DNA from: Saprospiraceae bacterium
GTDB lineage: Bacteria; Bacteroidota; Bacteroidia; Chitinophagales; Saprospiraceae
Length of the DNA: 11,995 nt
Direction of reading: 5' to 3'
Assembly: GCA_020528935.1 (NCBI GenBank)
Contig: JAJDFU010000339.1
Span: forward strand, 1-11,995
Under the pieces are notes generated by a model. That model was given only the letters and a program-made list of their open reading frames with translations, was not told the origin of the DNA and made no database searches. A program made the translations under genes and the position numbers. Below, in pieces: positions 1 to 7,022 of the stretch (positions are counted from its first letter, which is position 1; each line of letters starts with the position of its first letter).

Positions 1-144
1 TCTCGCTTTCCGGCAGGGCGCCCGGTTTGTCCGACTCTGGGAAGCTGGGGTGTGGACCGGGCAAAGAGCGATCCGCAATTGTATTTCAGTGCGTGAAGCT
101 TGTGTTCTGAACTTTCCCTTCACTGCCTGCTCCTCAAAAAGCGA
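1..144. other. No gene seen at left edge
   Basis: I see no supportable gene here. All three plus-strand frames either stop early or run on as antisense to rpsO. On the minus strand there is no ATG, so the gene downstream of rpsO (often pnp in bacteria) is not within the window. A partial -7-like match (TACAATTG, minus strand, 76-83, 7 of 8 bases) could belong to such a downstream gene, but it has no convincing -33 element. Confidence 0.5.
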
Positions 145-178
145 AGGGGAAGTACCCCTCATTCGCGGTACTTCCCCT
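145..178 (-). terminator. Rho-independent terminator of rpsO
   Basis: A perfect 12-bp inverted repeat (145-156 paired with 167-178) has a 10-nt loop. On the minus strand it lies 8 nt past the rpsO stop and is followed within a few bases by a run of five T (135-139 on the plus strand reads as A). Stem plus T-run fits an intrinsic terminator for rightward-to-leftward transcription. There is no T-run on the plus-strand side, so it is probably one-directional. Confidence 0.85.
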
Positions 179-185
179 CAATCGT

Positions 186-461
186 TTACTTGCGGATGCC
201 TAGTTTTTCGATCAGCGAACGGTACTTTTCAATATCCTTTTTCGCCAGATAGGTAAGCAAGCGCTTGCGTTGGCCCACCAGCCCCAGAAGGGCCGTCCGG
301 CAGGCGTGGTCTTTTCGGTTGGTCTTCAGATGATCGGACAGGCCCTTGATCCGGTGAGTGAACAGCGCAATCTGTGCCTCCACGGATCCGGTGTTCTCTT
401 CCGATCCTCCGTATTCCTTGAAAATTTCTTTTTTCTTCTCTTTGGAAAGATATTCAGCCAT
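186..461 (-). CDS. rpsO: 30S ribosomal protein S15
   Basis: This is S15, a primary 16S rRNA-binding protein of the small ribosomal subunit that binds the central domain and nucleates the platform. The 91-residue product matches the usual length of about 89. It carries the family pattern: the N-terminal helix, TGSVEAQIA at about 25-33, the HL...KDH segment at about 44-52, and the QRKRLLTYL helix at about 64-72. An in-frame start 48 nt upstream exists. I chose the ATG at 461 because the upstream candidate lies within the predicted -7 box and so would not be transcribed, and because the S15 family begins near this methionine. A four-codon out-of-frame mini-ORF (461-475) ends in TAATG, overlapping this start. 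The gene appears monocistronic, with its own -7 box and terminator. Confidence 0.97.
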   Translation of the reverse strand: MAEYLSKEKKKEIFKEYGGSEENTGSVEAQIALFTHRIKGLSDHLKTNRKDHACRTALLGLVGQRKRLLTYLAKKDIEKYRSLIEKLGIRK

Positions 462-506
462 TAGTTGGGTACCATTAGTGATTACGAAAATCAGGAAATA
501 GCGGCG

Positions 507-514
507 CAAAGATA
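507..514 (-). promoter_or_regulatory. -7 box of the rpsO promoter
   Basis: The minus strand reads TATCTTTG, a perfect match to the Bacteroidota TAnnTTTG box. Transcription would start near 500, giving a leader of about 40 nt before the rpsO ATG at 461. No good TTG is seen about 19 nt upstream, so the -33 element is weak or absent. Confidence 0.65.
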
Positions 515-575
515 CACTTTTTCGCGCAGCCCCTACCCTTTGCCGGTAAAAAATACGATACCGCCTGTCCCGTAA

Positions 576-1532
576 TCAGTCTGTTTTAAGCGTTTTAATG
601 GCCTCGGTGAGGCGAGGGACCACGTCAAAGAGGTCGCCTACAACCCCGTAGTCGGCAGCCTTGAAGAAAGGCGCCTCGGGATCTTTGTTGATCACGACGA
701 TGGTTTTCGAGTTGTTGACCCCGGCCAGATGCTGGATAGCTCCGGAAATGCCGATAGCGATGTAGAGATTCGGACGAATGGCGATCCCGGTTTGCCCGAC
801 GTGCTCGTGGTGCGGGCGCCAGCCCACATCGGCAACCGGACGGGAACAGGCCGTAGTGGCACCCAGCAACTCCGCCAGGTCTTCTACCAGGCCCCAGTTT
901 TCCGGGCCCTTCAGGCCCCGACCGCCGGAAACCACCAACTCGGCTTCGGGCAGCGGCACCCGGCCCTCCACGCGGTTTACGTCCCGCACCTTGACCTGGG
1001 CGGCCGGCGGGTCCAGCTCGATCGCCGCCACCTCAGCGGCATCGCCGACCTCGGCAGGCTGTATGGCATTGCCCATTAGCGACAACACCTTTACCGGGGT
1101 GGCCACCTCATAGGTTGCAAAGGCCTTGCCGGAGAATACGGGTTTTTTCACGCGAAAGGCGCCGTTGACTTCCGGTACGGCGTTCACCCCCGATACGGAG
1201 CCGGCCTCCAGACGAACGGCCAGGCGGCCGAGCAGCGACTTACCCGTGGAGGAGTGATTGACGACAACCACCCGGGCATCCAGCTTTTTTGCCGCTTCGG
1301 CAATCAGGGCCGCATACACCTGGCTGTCAAACTGCTGAACCGCTTCGTGCTCGAATTGATACACCTTGGAAGCGCCGTACTTGCCCAATGAAGCAGGCTC
1401 TTCTGCCTGGCCCAATACGAGCGCTGCACATTCAACCCCCATGGCCTGGGCCGTTTTATATCCGTAGGAAACCAGCTCGAAAGCTGCCTTTTTGAATGTT
1501 CCGTTCTGATGTTCGGCAAATACGAGAACCAT
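576..1532 (-). CDS. etfA: Electron transfer flavoprotein subunit alpha
   Basis: This is the FAD-binding alpha subunit of the soluble ETF heterodimer. ETF accepts electrons from acyl-CoA and related dehydrogenases and passes them toward the quinone pool. At 318 residues it has the usual length. Residues 1 to about 190 form the alpha/beta N-terminal domain. The C-terminal FAD domain shows SGGRG (202-206), the conserved Arg in SRPVAD (231), HVGQTG (244-249), GISGAIQHLAG (261-271) and the INKDPEAP segment (281-288). It lies 37 nt downstream of etfB on the same strand and is surely co-transcribed with it. I see no clear terminator after the stop, so some read-through toward rpsO is possible. Confidence 0.97.
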   Translation of the reverse strand: MVLVFAEHQNGTFKKAAFELVSYGYKTAQAMGVECAALVLGQAEEPASLGKYGASKVYQFEHEAVQQFDSQVYAALIAEAAKKLDARVVVVNHSSTGKSLLGRLAVRLEAGSVSGVNAVPEVNGAFRVKKPVFSGKAFATYEVATPVKVLSLMGNAIQPAEVGDAAEVAAIELDPPAAQVKVRDVNRVEGRVPLPEAELVVSGGRGLKGPENWGLVEDLAELLGATTACSRPVADVGWRPHHEHVGQTGIAIRPNLYIAIGISGAIQHLAGVNNSKTIVVINKDPEAPFFKAADYGVVGDLFDVVPRLTEAIKTLKTD

Positions 1533-1569
1533 GATATACTAGATTGAAGATTGTTCGGTAAAAAAGGAT

Positions 1570-2310
1570 TCAGATCACTTTGGCCTCCTCGTGGAGAAGG
1601 CGCACCAGCTCGTCCATGTTTTCGGGATCGATCAGCTTTACGTCGCCCTTCTCCGGCGGCAGCTCGTAGTGCACAGCCACAGCCGGATCCTCGGCTTCCA
1701 CCGGTTCGATCACATTCAGGGGCTTGCGCTTGGCCATCATGATACCCCGCATGTTGGGAATGCGCTGTTCGGCCAGCCCTTTGGCTGCACTGATCACAAA
1801 GGGCGGTTTCACCTCTACGGTTTCCGTACCGCCCTCAATGTCGCGGGACACCACCGCCGTGTCGCCTTCCATCTCCATATGGCTGGCGTACGACAAAAAG
1901 GGTACACCCAGCATTTCCGCTACCATAGCCCCCACTTCCGAGCCGTTGTAATCAATGGTCTCCTTGCCCAGGAATACGAGGTCGTAATCCTGCTCTCTGG
2001 CGTAGTGGGCAATTTGCCTGGCCACGAAAAACGCGCTCTTGGGCTCCGCATCTACCCGTACCGCCTCGTCGGCACCGATGGCCAGCCCCTTCCGGATAAT
2101 GGTATCGTTTTCGGCCGGTCCCACATTGATCAGGGTCACCGTGCCGCCCCGGGCTTCCTTGAGCTCGAGGGCGCGAACCAACGCGTACCATTCGTCGTAG
2201 GGATTCATGATGTACTGTACGCCCTGGGTATTGAAAGCCTTTCCATCGTCCGTAAAGGCGATCTTCGTCGTGGTGTCCGGCGTTTTACTTACACAAACCA
2301 GCGATTTCAT
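1570..2310 (-). CDS. etfB: Electron transfer flavoprotein subunit beta
   Basis: This is the beta subunit of ETF, which pairs with EtfA and in well-studied ETFs holds a structural AMP. The product has 246 residues, near the usual ~250. Recognisable parts are the N-terminal VCVSKTPDTT strand, NPYDEW (36-41), LGKETIDYNGSEVG (114-127) and the ETF-beta signature region around 156-197 (RDIEGG, then KPPFVISAAKGLAEQRIP). The frame is open for 24 codons further upstream. The ATG at 2310 is preferred because it places the conserved MKSLVCVSK at the N-terminus, and because the upstream candidate start (2382) lies before the predicted transcription start. It is the first gene of an etfB-etfA operon, with a promoter at 2370-2400, and diverges from the TPR gene. 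Confidence 0.97.
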   Translation of the reverse strand: MKSLVCVSKTPDTTTKIAFTDDGKAFNTQGVQYIMNPYDEWYALVRALELKEARGGTVTLINVGPAENDTIIRKGLAIGADEAVRVDAEPKSAFFVARQIAHYAREQDYDLVFLGKETIDYNGSEVGAMVAEMLGVPFLSYASHMEMEGDTAVVSRDIEGGTETVEVKPPFVISAAKGLAEQRIPNMRGIMMAKRKPLNVIEPVEAEDPAVAVHYELPPEKGDVKLIDPENMDELVRLLHEEAKVI

Positions 2311-2335
2311 CCTGTTTGGTTTTGTCGTCGTTTCA

Positions 2336-2360
2336 CATCCGGACCTGCTTAGCCCGGATG
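2336..2360 (-). promoter_or_regulatory. Hairpin in the etfBA 5' leader
   Basis: A perfect 7-bp inverted repeat (2336-2342 with 2354-2360, CATCCGG/CCGGATG) encloses an 11-nt loop. With a transcription start near 2364, the hairpin would form within a few bases of the mRNA 5' end and leave about 25 unstructured nt before the etfB ATG. It may protect the mRNA end or control access to the start. The function is inference. Confidence 0.4.
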
Positions 2361-2369
2361 CAAGCACGG

Positions 2370-2400
2370 CAAATATAGCCAAATGCCGGGCTTCGGAAAA
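2370..2400 (-). promoter_or_regulatory. Promoter of etfB-etfA
   Basis: On the minus strand TATATTTG (2370-2377) matches the Bacteroidota -7 box TAnnTTTG exactly. A T-rich -33-like element (TTTT, 2397-2400) sits 19 nt upstream, the expected spacing. Predicted transcription start is near 2364, about 54 nt before etfB. Confidence 0.65.
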
Positions 2401-2403
2401 CGG

Positions 2404-2436
2404 TTTTAGCGAAAATTCGCTACCTTTTACACTTTG
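2404..2436 (+). promoter_or_regulatory. Possible promoter of the TPR gene
   Basis: Two imperfect -7 candidates overlap here: TACCTTTT (2421-2428, 7 of 8 bases) and TACACTTTG (2428-2436, one extra spacer base). A TTTT stretch at 2404-2407 could serve as the -33 element for the second. Either would give a leader of roughly 40-55 nt before the ATG at 2485. Confidence 0.3.
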
Positions 2437-2484
2437 GAAACAAGATGGATTGCGAAGTGGTTTGTAGGCTAAAATAAACCGGTT

Positions 2485-2802
2485 ATGGATCGGCTACAAC
2501 AGCTGCTTGGACTGCTGAAAGAATCGCCACAGGATTCTTTCCTTCTTTTCGCCCTGGCCAAGGAGTACGAAAAGCGAAATGAACTGAAAAAAGCGCTGGA
2601 TCACTATCGGGAAATCGTGGAGAAGGATCCGGATTACGTAGGCGTGTACTATCACCTGGGCAAGCTGTACGAAAGGCAGCAGCAGCGAGCCGAAGCACTT
2701 GCAGCCTACGAAGAAGGCATGAACAAGTCCCGCCAACAAGGCGATCAACACAGCCTTGCCGAACTGTCCGCCGCGCACATGCAGCTGGCCGGCGAAGACT
2801 GA
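2485..2802 (+). CDS. Small tetratricopeptide repeat protein
   Basis: This 105-residue soluble protein is made almost wholly of TPR helices. One repeat spans about 17-50 (FALAKEYEKRNELKKALDHY) and a second about 51-84 (YYHLGKLYERQQQRAEALAAY), with a short charged tail. There is no signal peptide or membrane segment, so it is probably cytoplasmic. Such minimal TPR proteins act as protein-binding adaptors, but the partner cannot be inferred from sequence. It diverges from etfB and ends 8 nt from the stop of the opposing RidA-like gene. The ATG at 2485 is the first in frame and follows an A/T-rich stretch without a Shine-Dalgarno sequence, as is usual in Bacteroidota. Confidence 0.88.
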   Translation: MDRLQQLLGLLKESPQDSFLLFALAKEYEKRNELKKALDHYREIVEKDPDYVGVYYHLGKLYERQQQRAEALAAYEEGMNKSRQQGDQHSLAELSAAHMQLAGED

Positions 2803-2810
2803 ATACCGCT

Positions 2811-3200
2811 CTAGATAATGGCCGTTACCTCCATCTCCACGACCATAGCGGGATCGATCAGCGCGCTGACCTGCACCATGGTGGCTGCCGGCTTGGTGTC
2901 CTTGAAAAAAGCGCGGTGGGCCCGACCAACGGCTTCCCATTGCCGGATATCGGTCACGTAGATGCGCGTGCGCACCACGTGCTGCATGCCGGCCCCGAAA
3001 TTTCCAAGCACGGCCTCGATGGTGGTCAGAATGTGGTGGGCCTGCTCATAGGCGTTTCCCGGGCTCACCACTTTGCCCGCTTCGTCCACGGCCGTCGTAC
3101 CGGACACTTCTATGAGATTACCCACCCGCACCGCTCTGGAGTAGCCCACGATTTGCTCCCATTCGGCGCCGCTGGAGTAGTTGGCTCTTGGCATGTTCAT
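2811..3200 (-). CDS. RidA-like (YjgF/UK114 family) protein without the catalytic Arg
   Basis: A 129-residue protein of the Rid fold, with the family landmarks GNLIEVSG (27-34), EAVLGNFGAG (62-71), VVRTRIYVTD (75-84) and the C-terminal VEMEVTAI strand. Rid proteins are trimers. RidA itself hydrolyses reactive 2-aminoacrylate-type imines using an arginine (Arg105 in E. coli, in the PARSCVEV segment). Here the same segment reads PAATMVQV, so that arginine is Ala106. This places the protein with Rid subgroups lacking the imine-deaminase arginine, and a different substrate or a binding role is likely. The start ATG overlaps the stop of the methyltransferase gene (ATGA, 3197-3200), implying translational coupling. 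A second ATG two codons in is an alternative start. Confidence 0.9.
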   Translation of the reverse strand: MNMPRANYSSGAEWEQIVGYSRAVRVGNLIEVSGTTAVDEAGKVVSPGNAYEQAHHILTTIEAVLGNFGAGMQHVVRTRIYVTDIRQWEAVGRAHRAFFKDTKPAATMVQVSALIDPAMVVEMEVTAII

Positions 3201-3838
3201 CCGTTTTTTCGGGCGGAAATAAGTACGTGATCGAACACCTTCCCCGCCCGGATCCTGTGGAAAGATAAATCCTTAAACCCTAATTTGCCCAAAAAAGTAA
3301 GGTACTCTTCCTGCCGGTGTTGATGGGGATGCAACAGATCAGCCCCGCTGCCTTGCAACAGCCTCTGCCAGCCCTTTCGGCGGTGCACATCCACGCTGAG
3401 CAACAGCCGTCCTTCGGGCCGGAGCAACTGATGCAATTGCCTCAGGCAGCCTTCCCAGTCTTCCACGTGATTAACGGCGTTCATGCAGCAGGCCAGGTCG
3501 AAACCCGATGCATCCGCGAAATCCTCCAAGCGGCATGCTCTGAAGACCACCCAGGGATAGCGGGCGGGTTCGAACACCGGCAGATAGGTGCTGTAGGCTG
3601 CTATCAGCGGGTCGATCGCTACTACCTCGTGCCCGTACAGCACCAGAAAGATCCCCGCGGGCCCGCAACCGGCATCGAGGATGCGACTGCCAGGGCGCAA
3701 TGCGAGCCCGGCTGTATTCAGCAGCCGCTGCCAGTATCTTTTTTTCGCCTCCAGGTAAGCGGCGGATGGCCGGCGGGTGAGATAGCACCGCCACCAGGCC
3801 AGTTCCAGTTTTTGGGCGATTCGCCAGCGCAGACTCAT
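3197..3838 (-). CDS. Class I SAM-dependent methyltransferase
   Basis: A 213-residue Rossmann-fold methyltransferase of the Methyltransf_11/25 type. Motif I is RILDAGCGPAG (52-62), the acidic end of strand beta-2 is Asp76 (VVAIDPL), and motif IV is the FDLACCMNAVNHVEDW segment (113-128), followed by LLRPEGRLLLSVD (138-150). There is no membrane segment. The substrate is not predictable; small molecules (for example quinone-like or lipid-like) and protein are all possible. The frame is open upstream to a TTG at 3892. I chose the first ATG (3838) because the extra 18 residues look non-conserved and that stretch overlaps the likely promoter of the divergent Smr gene. It is the first gene of a two-gene unit with the RidA-like gene, joined by an ATGA overlap. 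Confidence 0.87.
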   Translation of the reverse strand: MSLRWRIAQKLELAWWRCYLTRRPSAAYLEAKKRYWQRLLNTAGLALRPGSRILDAGCGPAGIFLVLYGHEVVAIDPLIAAYSTYLPVFEPARYPWVVFRACRLEDFADASGFDLACCMNAVNHVEDWEGCLRQLHQLLRPEGRLLLSVDVHRRKGWQRLLQGSGADLLHPHQHRQEEYLTFLGKLGFKDLSFHRIRAGKVFDHVLISARKNG

Positions 3839-3848
3839 TCGTTTTCGG

Positions 3849-3856
3849 GATCTTTG
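3849..3856 (+). promoter_or_regulatory. Possible -7 box of the Smr-domain gene
   Basis: GATCTTTG matches TAnnTTTG at 7 of 8 positions and lies 66 nt before the ATG at 3922. No clear -33 element is seen. If real, it sits just upstream of the methyltransferase ATG, which argues against that gene starting at the TTG further out. Confidence 0.3.
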
Positions 3857-3921
3857 CCTCGAAAAGGTCGGGAACGATGCGCTCGCATCCAAATCGCCTT
3901 CTGCCTGTTTAAACCACAGCC

Positions 3922-4905
3922 ATGTTGTTCGCCCTAGGTACGAAAGTTCGCTTGCGCCACTCCCGGGAGACCGGAGTGGTGAGCCGGCTTATGGATGCCG
4001 GCATGGTGGAGGTCGTGCTGGATCGCGACCAGCTCAACATTCCGGTCGCCGTGGACGATCTGCTGCCGCTGGAAGAGGCCCCCAGAGCATTCCCCAAGCC
4101 CGCAGATCTGCGTGCCCGGGCACCGGCCCACCTCTTGTCCGGGAAGGGCATCCTGCTGGCCTTTCTGCCCGGCGAAGCCGAAGGCGAATTTCTGGTCGTA
4201 TTGGCCAACGACGCGCATACCCCCGTGGCGTACAGCCTGGAAAAGCGGCGCAAAGGCCACGCGCCCACCCGCGTGCGCAACCAGCTCGGGGCCGGCGAGA
4301 TCCACCCCCTGGGCGATTTTTTTTTCGACGAGCTCAACGACCAGCCGGCCTTTCACGTGCAGTGCTGGGAAAAAAAGACCGAAGGTACCGGCAGCGCCCT
4401 GGAAAACACCCTTCGCATACGCCCCAAAACGTTTTTCCGGAAACAGGAGGACCTGCCCATACTCGGCCGGCGGGCTACCGTGTACGTGGTGGGCTGCTTT
4501 GAAGCGTCCGGCACGAAGAATACCGAGGACCTGCGGCAGTACACCCGCGAGCGGCTCAACGAACTGCCCGAAGCCCGGGAAGACTACCTCCGGGTGGATA
4601 CGGACCTGTGGGAAGTGGCTGAATTCAACCCCGTAATTGACCTCCACCTGGAGGCCCTGGTAGAAGACCCCGCTGCCATACCGCCGCAGGACATCCTTCG
4701 CCTGCAGCTCGAACACTTCGAGCGCTTCATCCAGAAAGCGTACCGGCTGGGCCTGGAACGGGTATTCGTCATCCACGGTCTGGGCAAGGGGCGCCTGCGG
4801 CAGGCCGTGAGGCAGCGGCTCCGGGAAATGCCCATGGTGCTGGAATTCAACAACGACTACCACCCCAATTACGGCTTCGGGGCCACGGAGGTGATCTTCC
4901 ACTGA
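3922..4905 (+). CDS. DUF2027/Smr-domain protein
   Basis: A 327-residue Bacteroidota protein of the DUF2027 plus Smr type. The N-terminal part (about 1-50) resembles a small beta-barrel (LFALGTKVRLRHSRETGVV). The middle (about 70-200) is the DUF2027-like beta-rich domain. The C-terminus (about 238-327) is an Smr (small MutS-related) domain with DLHLE (240-244), HGLGKGRLR (285-293) and the closing GATEVIF. Smr domains are found in MutS2 and stand-alone proteins and have nuclease or RNA-binding activity in characterised members. There is no MutS ATPase here, so this is not MutS2. The exact role of the DUF2027 group is unknown to me. The gene diverges from the methyltransferase, and its last 37 nt overlap the 3' end of the opposing gmhB. 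Confidence 0.9.
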   Translation: MLFALGTKVRLRHSRETGVVSRLMDAGMVEVVLDRDQLNIPVAVDDLLPLEEAPRAFPKPADLRARAPAHLLSGKGILLAFLPGEAEGEFLVVLANDAHTPVAYSLEKRRKGHAPTRVRNQLGAGEIHPLGDFFFDELNDQPAFHVQCWEKKTEGTGSALENTLRIRPKTFFRKQEDLPILGRRATVYVVGCFEASGTKNTEDLRQYTRERLNELPEAREDYLRVDTDLWEVAEFNPVIDLHLEALVEDPAAIPPQDILRLQLEHFERFIQKAYRLGLERVFVIHGLGKGRLRQAVRQRLREMPMVLEFNNDYHPNYGFGATEVIFH

Positions 4906-5438
4906 GCCAGGTGAGGCAACAGTTCGGAGAGTCCGCCCAGGATCAGCCCGGGCTCGAGGGGCATGCTCCGATCGTCCTCCGGATGCCTTACCCATACCGA
5001 CGCCATGCCCAGCTTCCCGGCCAGCTCGATATCCGAAGCCGAATCGCCCACCAGCACGGAGTACCGGAAATCGATCTCCGGAAAATCCCGCCTGGCTTGA
5101 AGCGCCAGGCCGGGGCGCGGCTTGCGGCAGGAGCAACCCGCCGAGGCGAGATGCGGGCAGTAGTACAAGCCGTCTATACGGCCTCCGGCTGCGGCGATCT
5201 TTCTGCGCATGAAAGCGTGCACTGCCCCGAGGTCCTGCTCCGTCATCCATCCTTTGCCGATCCCCTGCTGGTTGGTCAAAACGATAATGGTGGAGAAATA
5301 CCGCCCCAGGACGGGCAGGGCTTCCAGTACGCCGGGCAGAAACTCGAAGGCCCCGGGGCTGCGCACATACGCCCCAGGCAGACGGCGGTTGATCACCCCA
5401 TCGCGGTCGAGGAAAAGCGTCCAGCTGTTGCTCTTCAT
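4869..5438 (-). CDS. gmhB: HAD-IIIA phosphatase, probable heptose-1,7-bisphosphate phosphatase
   Basis: A 189-residue HAD-superfamily phosphatase of the GmhB/histidinol-phosphatase type. GmhB removes the 7-phosphate from D-glycero-D-manno-heptose-1,7-bisphosphate, a step toward nucleotide-activated heptose. Visible residues are the nucleophile pair Asp11/Asp13 (LDRDGVIN), the TNQ motif (55-57), a zinc-binding loop CxH...CxC (Cys94, His96, Cys102, Cys104), Lys106 (RKPRPG) and the acidic pair Asp132/Asp136 (GDSASD). The His-to-Cys stretch of the zinc loop is short (5 residues). The start ATG overlaps the gmhA stop (ATGA, 5435-5438), a strong reason to reject the upstream in-frame start. Adjacency to gmhA favours the heptose role over histidine synthesis. 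It is last in the operon, and its 3' end overlaps the Smr gene by 37 nt. Confidence 0.88.
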   Translation of the reverse strand: MKSNSWTLFLDRDGVINRRLPGAYVRSPGAFEFLPGVLEALPVLGRYFSTIIVLTNQQGIGKGWMTEQDLGAVHAFMRRKIAAAGGRIDGLYYCPHLASAGCSCRKPRPGLALQARRDFPEIDFRYSVLVGDSASDIELAGKLGMASVWVRHPEDDRSMPLEPGLILGGLSELLPHLAQWKITSVAPKP

Positions 5439-6019
5439 ACGAACAGTTCTTCTTCGATGAGCTGACAGACCAGGTGCCCCAGCAGCAGGTGTCCTTCCTG
5501 TACGCGAGGCGTATCGGAAGACGGCATGCGCAGCAGCCAGTCGCACCGGCCCTTCATGCGGCCGCCTTCCCGGCCGGTGAACCCCACAACCTGCATATCC
5601 TGTTTGTGCGCCGCCGAAATGGCCTGCAGTACGTTGGGCGAATTTCCGGAAGTGGAGAAGGCGAAAAGCAGATCGCCCCGGCGGCCCATGGCGTTCACCA
5701 GGCGGGCAAATACCTGGTCGTAGCCGTAATCGTTGGCGACGGCCGTGAGGTAGGAGCTATTCACGTGCAGCGCCTCGGCAAAAAGAGGCGGCCGGTCGCG
5801 GTAATAGCGCCCCGACAGCTCGGCCGCCAGATGCTGGGCATCGGCCGCACTGCCGCCGTTGCCGCAAAGGAGGAGCTTCCCGCCCGACTGAAAGCAGCGC
5901 ACGCAGGCCTCCACGATGCCTTCCACTTCGCGCAGCAGCACTTCGTCGGCCAGCAACTCTTGCTTGAGGGCAATGGATGCCGCTATGCCGCTCCGGATCT
6001 TTTGACCGCGTTCCGTCAT
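5435..6019 (-). CDS. gmhA: SIS-domain phosphoheptose isomerase
   Basis: A 194-residue SIS-fold isomerase closely resembling GmhA, which converts sedoheptulose-7-phosphate to D-glycero-D-manno-heptose-7-phosphate. Visible are CGNGGSAADAQHLAAEL (52-68), GRYYRDRPP (70-78), VANDYGYD (94-101), FSTSGNSPNV (121-130) and VQEGHLLLGH (173-182). The zinc ligands of the E. coli enzyme appear conserved as His63, Glu67, Gln174 and His182. Length matches the family (~192). It lies 3 nt after the glycosyltransferase stop, and its own stop overlaps the gmhB start. Together with gmhB it gives two consecutive heptose-pathway steps. No kinase/adenylyl- or nucleotidyltransferase (HldE/HddA/HddC type) is in this window, so which activated heptose results cannot be said. 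Confidence 0.92.
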   Translation of the reverse strand: MTERGQKIRSGIAASIALKQELLADEVLLREVEGIVEACVRCFQSGGKLLLCGNGGSAADAQHLAAELSGRYYRDRPPLFAEALHVNSSYLTAVANDYGYDQVFARLVNAMGRRGDLLFAFSTSGNSPNVLQAISAAHKQDMQVVGFTGREGGRMKGRCDWLLRMPSSDTPRVQEGHLLLGHLVCQLIEEELFV

Positions 6020-6022
6020 GGC

Positions 6023-7009
6023 TCAGGAGGTTTCTTCGATCACGGGATACGACTTGCCCTCCTCCAGGCGCTCCGCGATCAGATAGTGATTGCGCTCCGG
6101 AGCCTGGCGCGTGACGAGCTCGGCCAGAAAACCGGTGAGGAAAAGCTGGGACCCCACGATGAGCGTGAGTATGCCGAAATAGAACAGGGGGCGATCGGCA
6201 ATGCCGTACTCTTTGTACACCAGTTTGGCGATGGTGAGGTAGAGCAGGATGATAAAACCCAGGAGAAAGAACAGGCTGCCCAGCGTGCCGAACAAATGCA
6301 TGGGCCGCTTGCCGAACCGCCCGACAAAGGATATGGTGAGCAAATCCAGAAAGCCGTTGATGAACCGCTCCAGACCAAACTTGCTGGTCCCGTATTTCCG
6401 GGCCCGGTGCGCTACGACCTTCTCGCCAATATTCGTAAATCCGGCCCACTTGGCCAGCAAGGGGATGTAGCGATGCATTTCCCCGTACACTTCGATGCTT
6501 TTTACCACAGTGCTGCGGTACGACTTCAGGCCGCAGTTGAAATCGTGCAAGTGGATGCCGCTGATCCAGCGGGTCACGGCATTGAAAAACTTGGAGGGCA
6601 TCGTCTTGGACAGGGGATCGTAGCGCTTTTTCTTCCAGCCGGAGATGAGATCGAAACCTTCCTCGGCGATGAGCCGGTACAGTTCGGGGATCTCGTCGGG
6701 GCTGTCCTGCAGGTCGGCATCCATGGTGATGACCACCTCGCCCCGGCTGGCCTGGAAGCCCGTATTCAGGGCCGCGGATTTGCCGTAGTTGCGCCGGAAG
6801 CGTATGCCGCGCAGGGCGGGATCGGAGGCAGCCAGCTGCCGGATGACCTCCCAGCTTCCGTCCGTACTGCCGTCGTCCACCAGCAGGATCTCGTACGAGA
6901 AGCCGTGCTGCTCCATGACCCGCCGGATCCAGTCCGTCAGTTCCGGCAGGGATTCTTCCTCGTTGTACAATGGCACTATGACCGAAATATCCATTCCTTC
7001 CGTATTCAT
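6023..7009 (-). CDS. Membrane-anchored family 2 glycosyltransferase (DPM1/GtrB-like)
   Basis: A 328-residue GT2 enzyme of the polyprenol-phosphate sugar transferase type. The GT-A domain shows ISVIVPLYNEEESLPEL (8-24), VDDGSTDGS (44-52), FRRNYGKSAALNTGF (71-85), the metal-binding DAD with DLQDSPDEIP (97-108) and a DFNCGLKSYR acceptor-region motif (156-165). Two C-terminal membrane spans (about 240-262 and 276-299) anchor it to the inner membrane. Related enzymes load a sugar onto undecaprenyl- or dolichyl-phosphate; the donor and acceptor here are not readable. The gap to the DUF4199 gene is 13 nt and to gmhA 3 nt, so all are in one operon. An internal ATG five codons in (6994) is an alternative start. 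Confidence 0.93.
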   Translation of the reverse strand: MNTEGMDISVIVPLYNEEESLPELTDWIRRVMEQHGFSYEILLVDDGSTDGSWEVIRQLAASDPALRGIRFRRNYGKSAALNTGFQASRGEVVITMDADLQDSPDEIPELYRLIAEEGFDLISGWKKKRYDPLSKTMPSKFFNAVTRWISGIHLHDFNCGLKSYRSTVVKSIEVYGEMHRYIPLLAKWAGFTNIGEKVVAHRARKYGTSKFGLERFINGFLDLLTISFVGRFGKRPMHLFGTLGSLFFLLGFIILLYLTIAKLVYKEYGIADRPLFYFGILTLIVGSQLFLTGFLAELVTRQAPERNHYLIAERLEEGKSYPVIEETS

Positions 7010-7022
7010 TCACTGCCGCGGC

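Noticed and set aside
3839..3892. N-terminal extension of the methyltransferase from a TTG start
   Set aside because: It needs a rare start codon, adds non-conserved basic residues, and covers the likely promoter of the divergent gene. The ATG at 3838 is simpler.
3934..5250. 438-codon minus-strand open frame across the Smr gene and part of gmhB
   Set aside because: It overlaps two clear protein families in other frames and has no domain of its own.
6023..6030. AGGAGG on the plus strand near the gmhA start
   Set aside because: It is on the wrong strand to serve gmhA, which is on the minus strand. No plus-strand gene follows.
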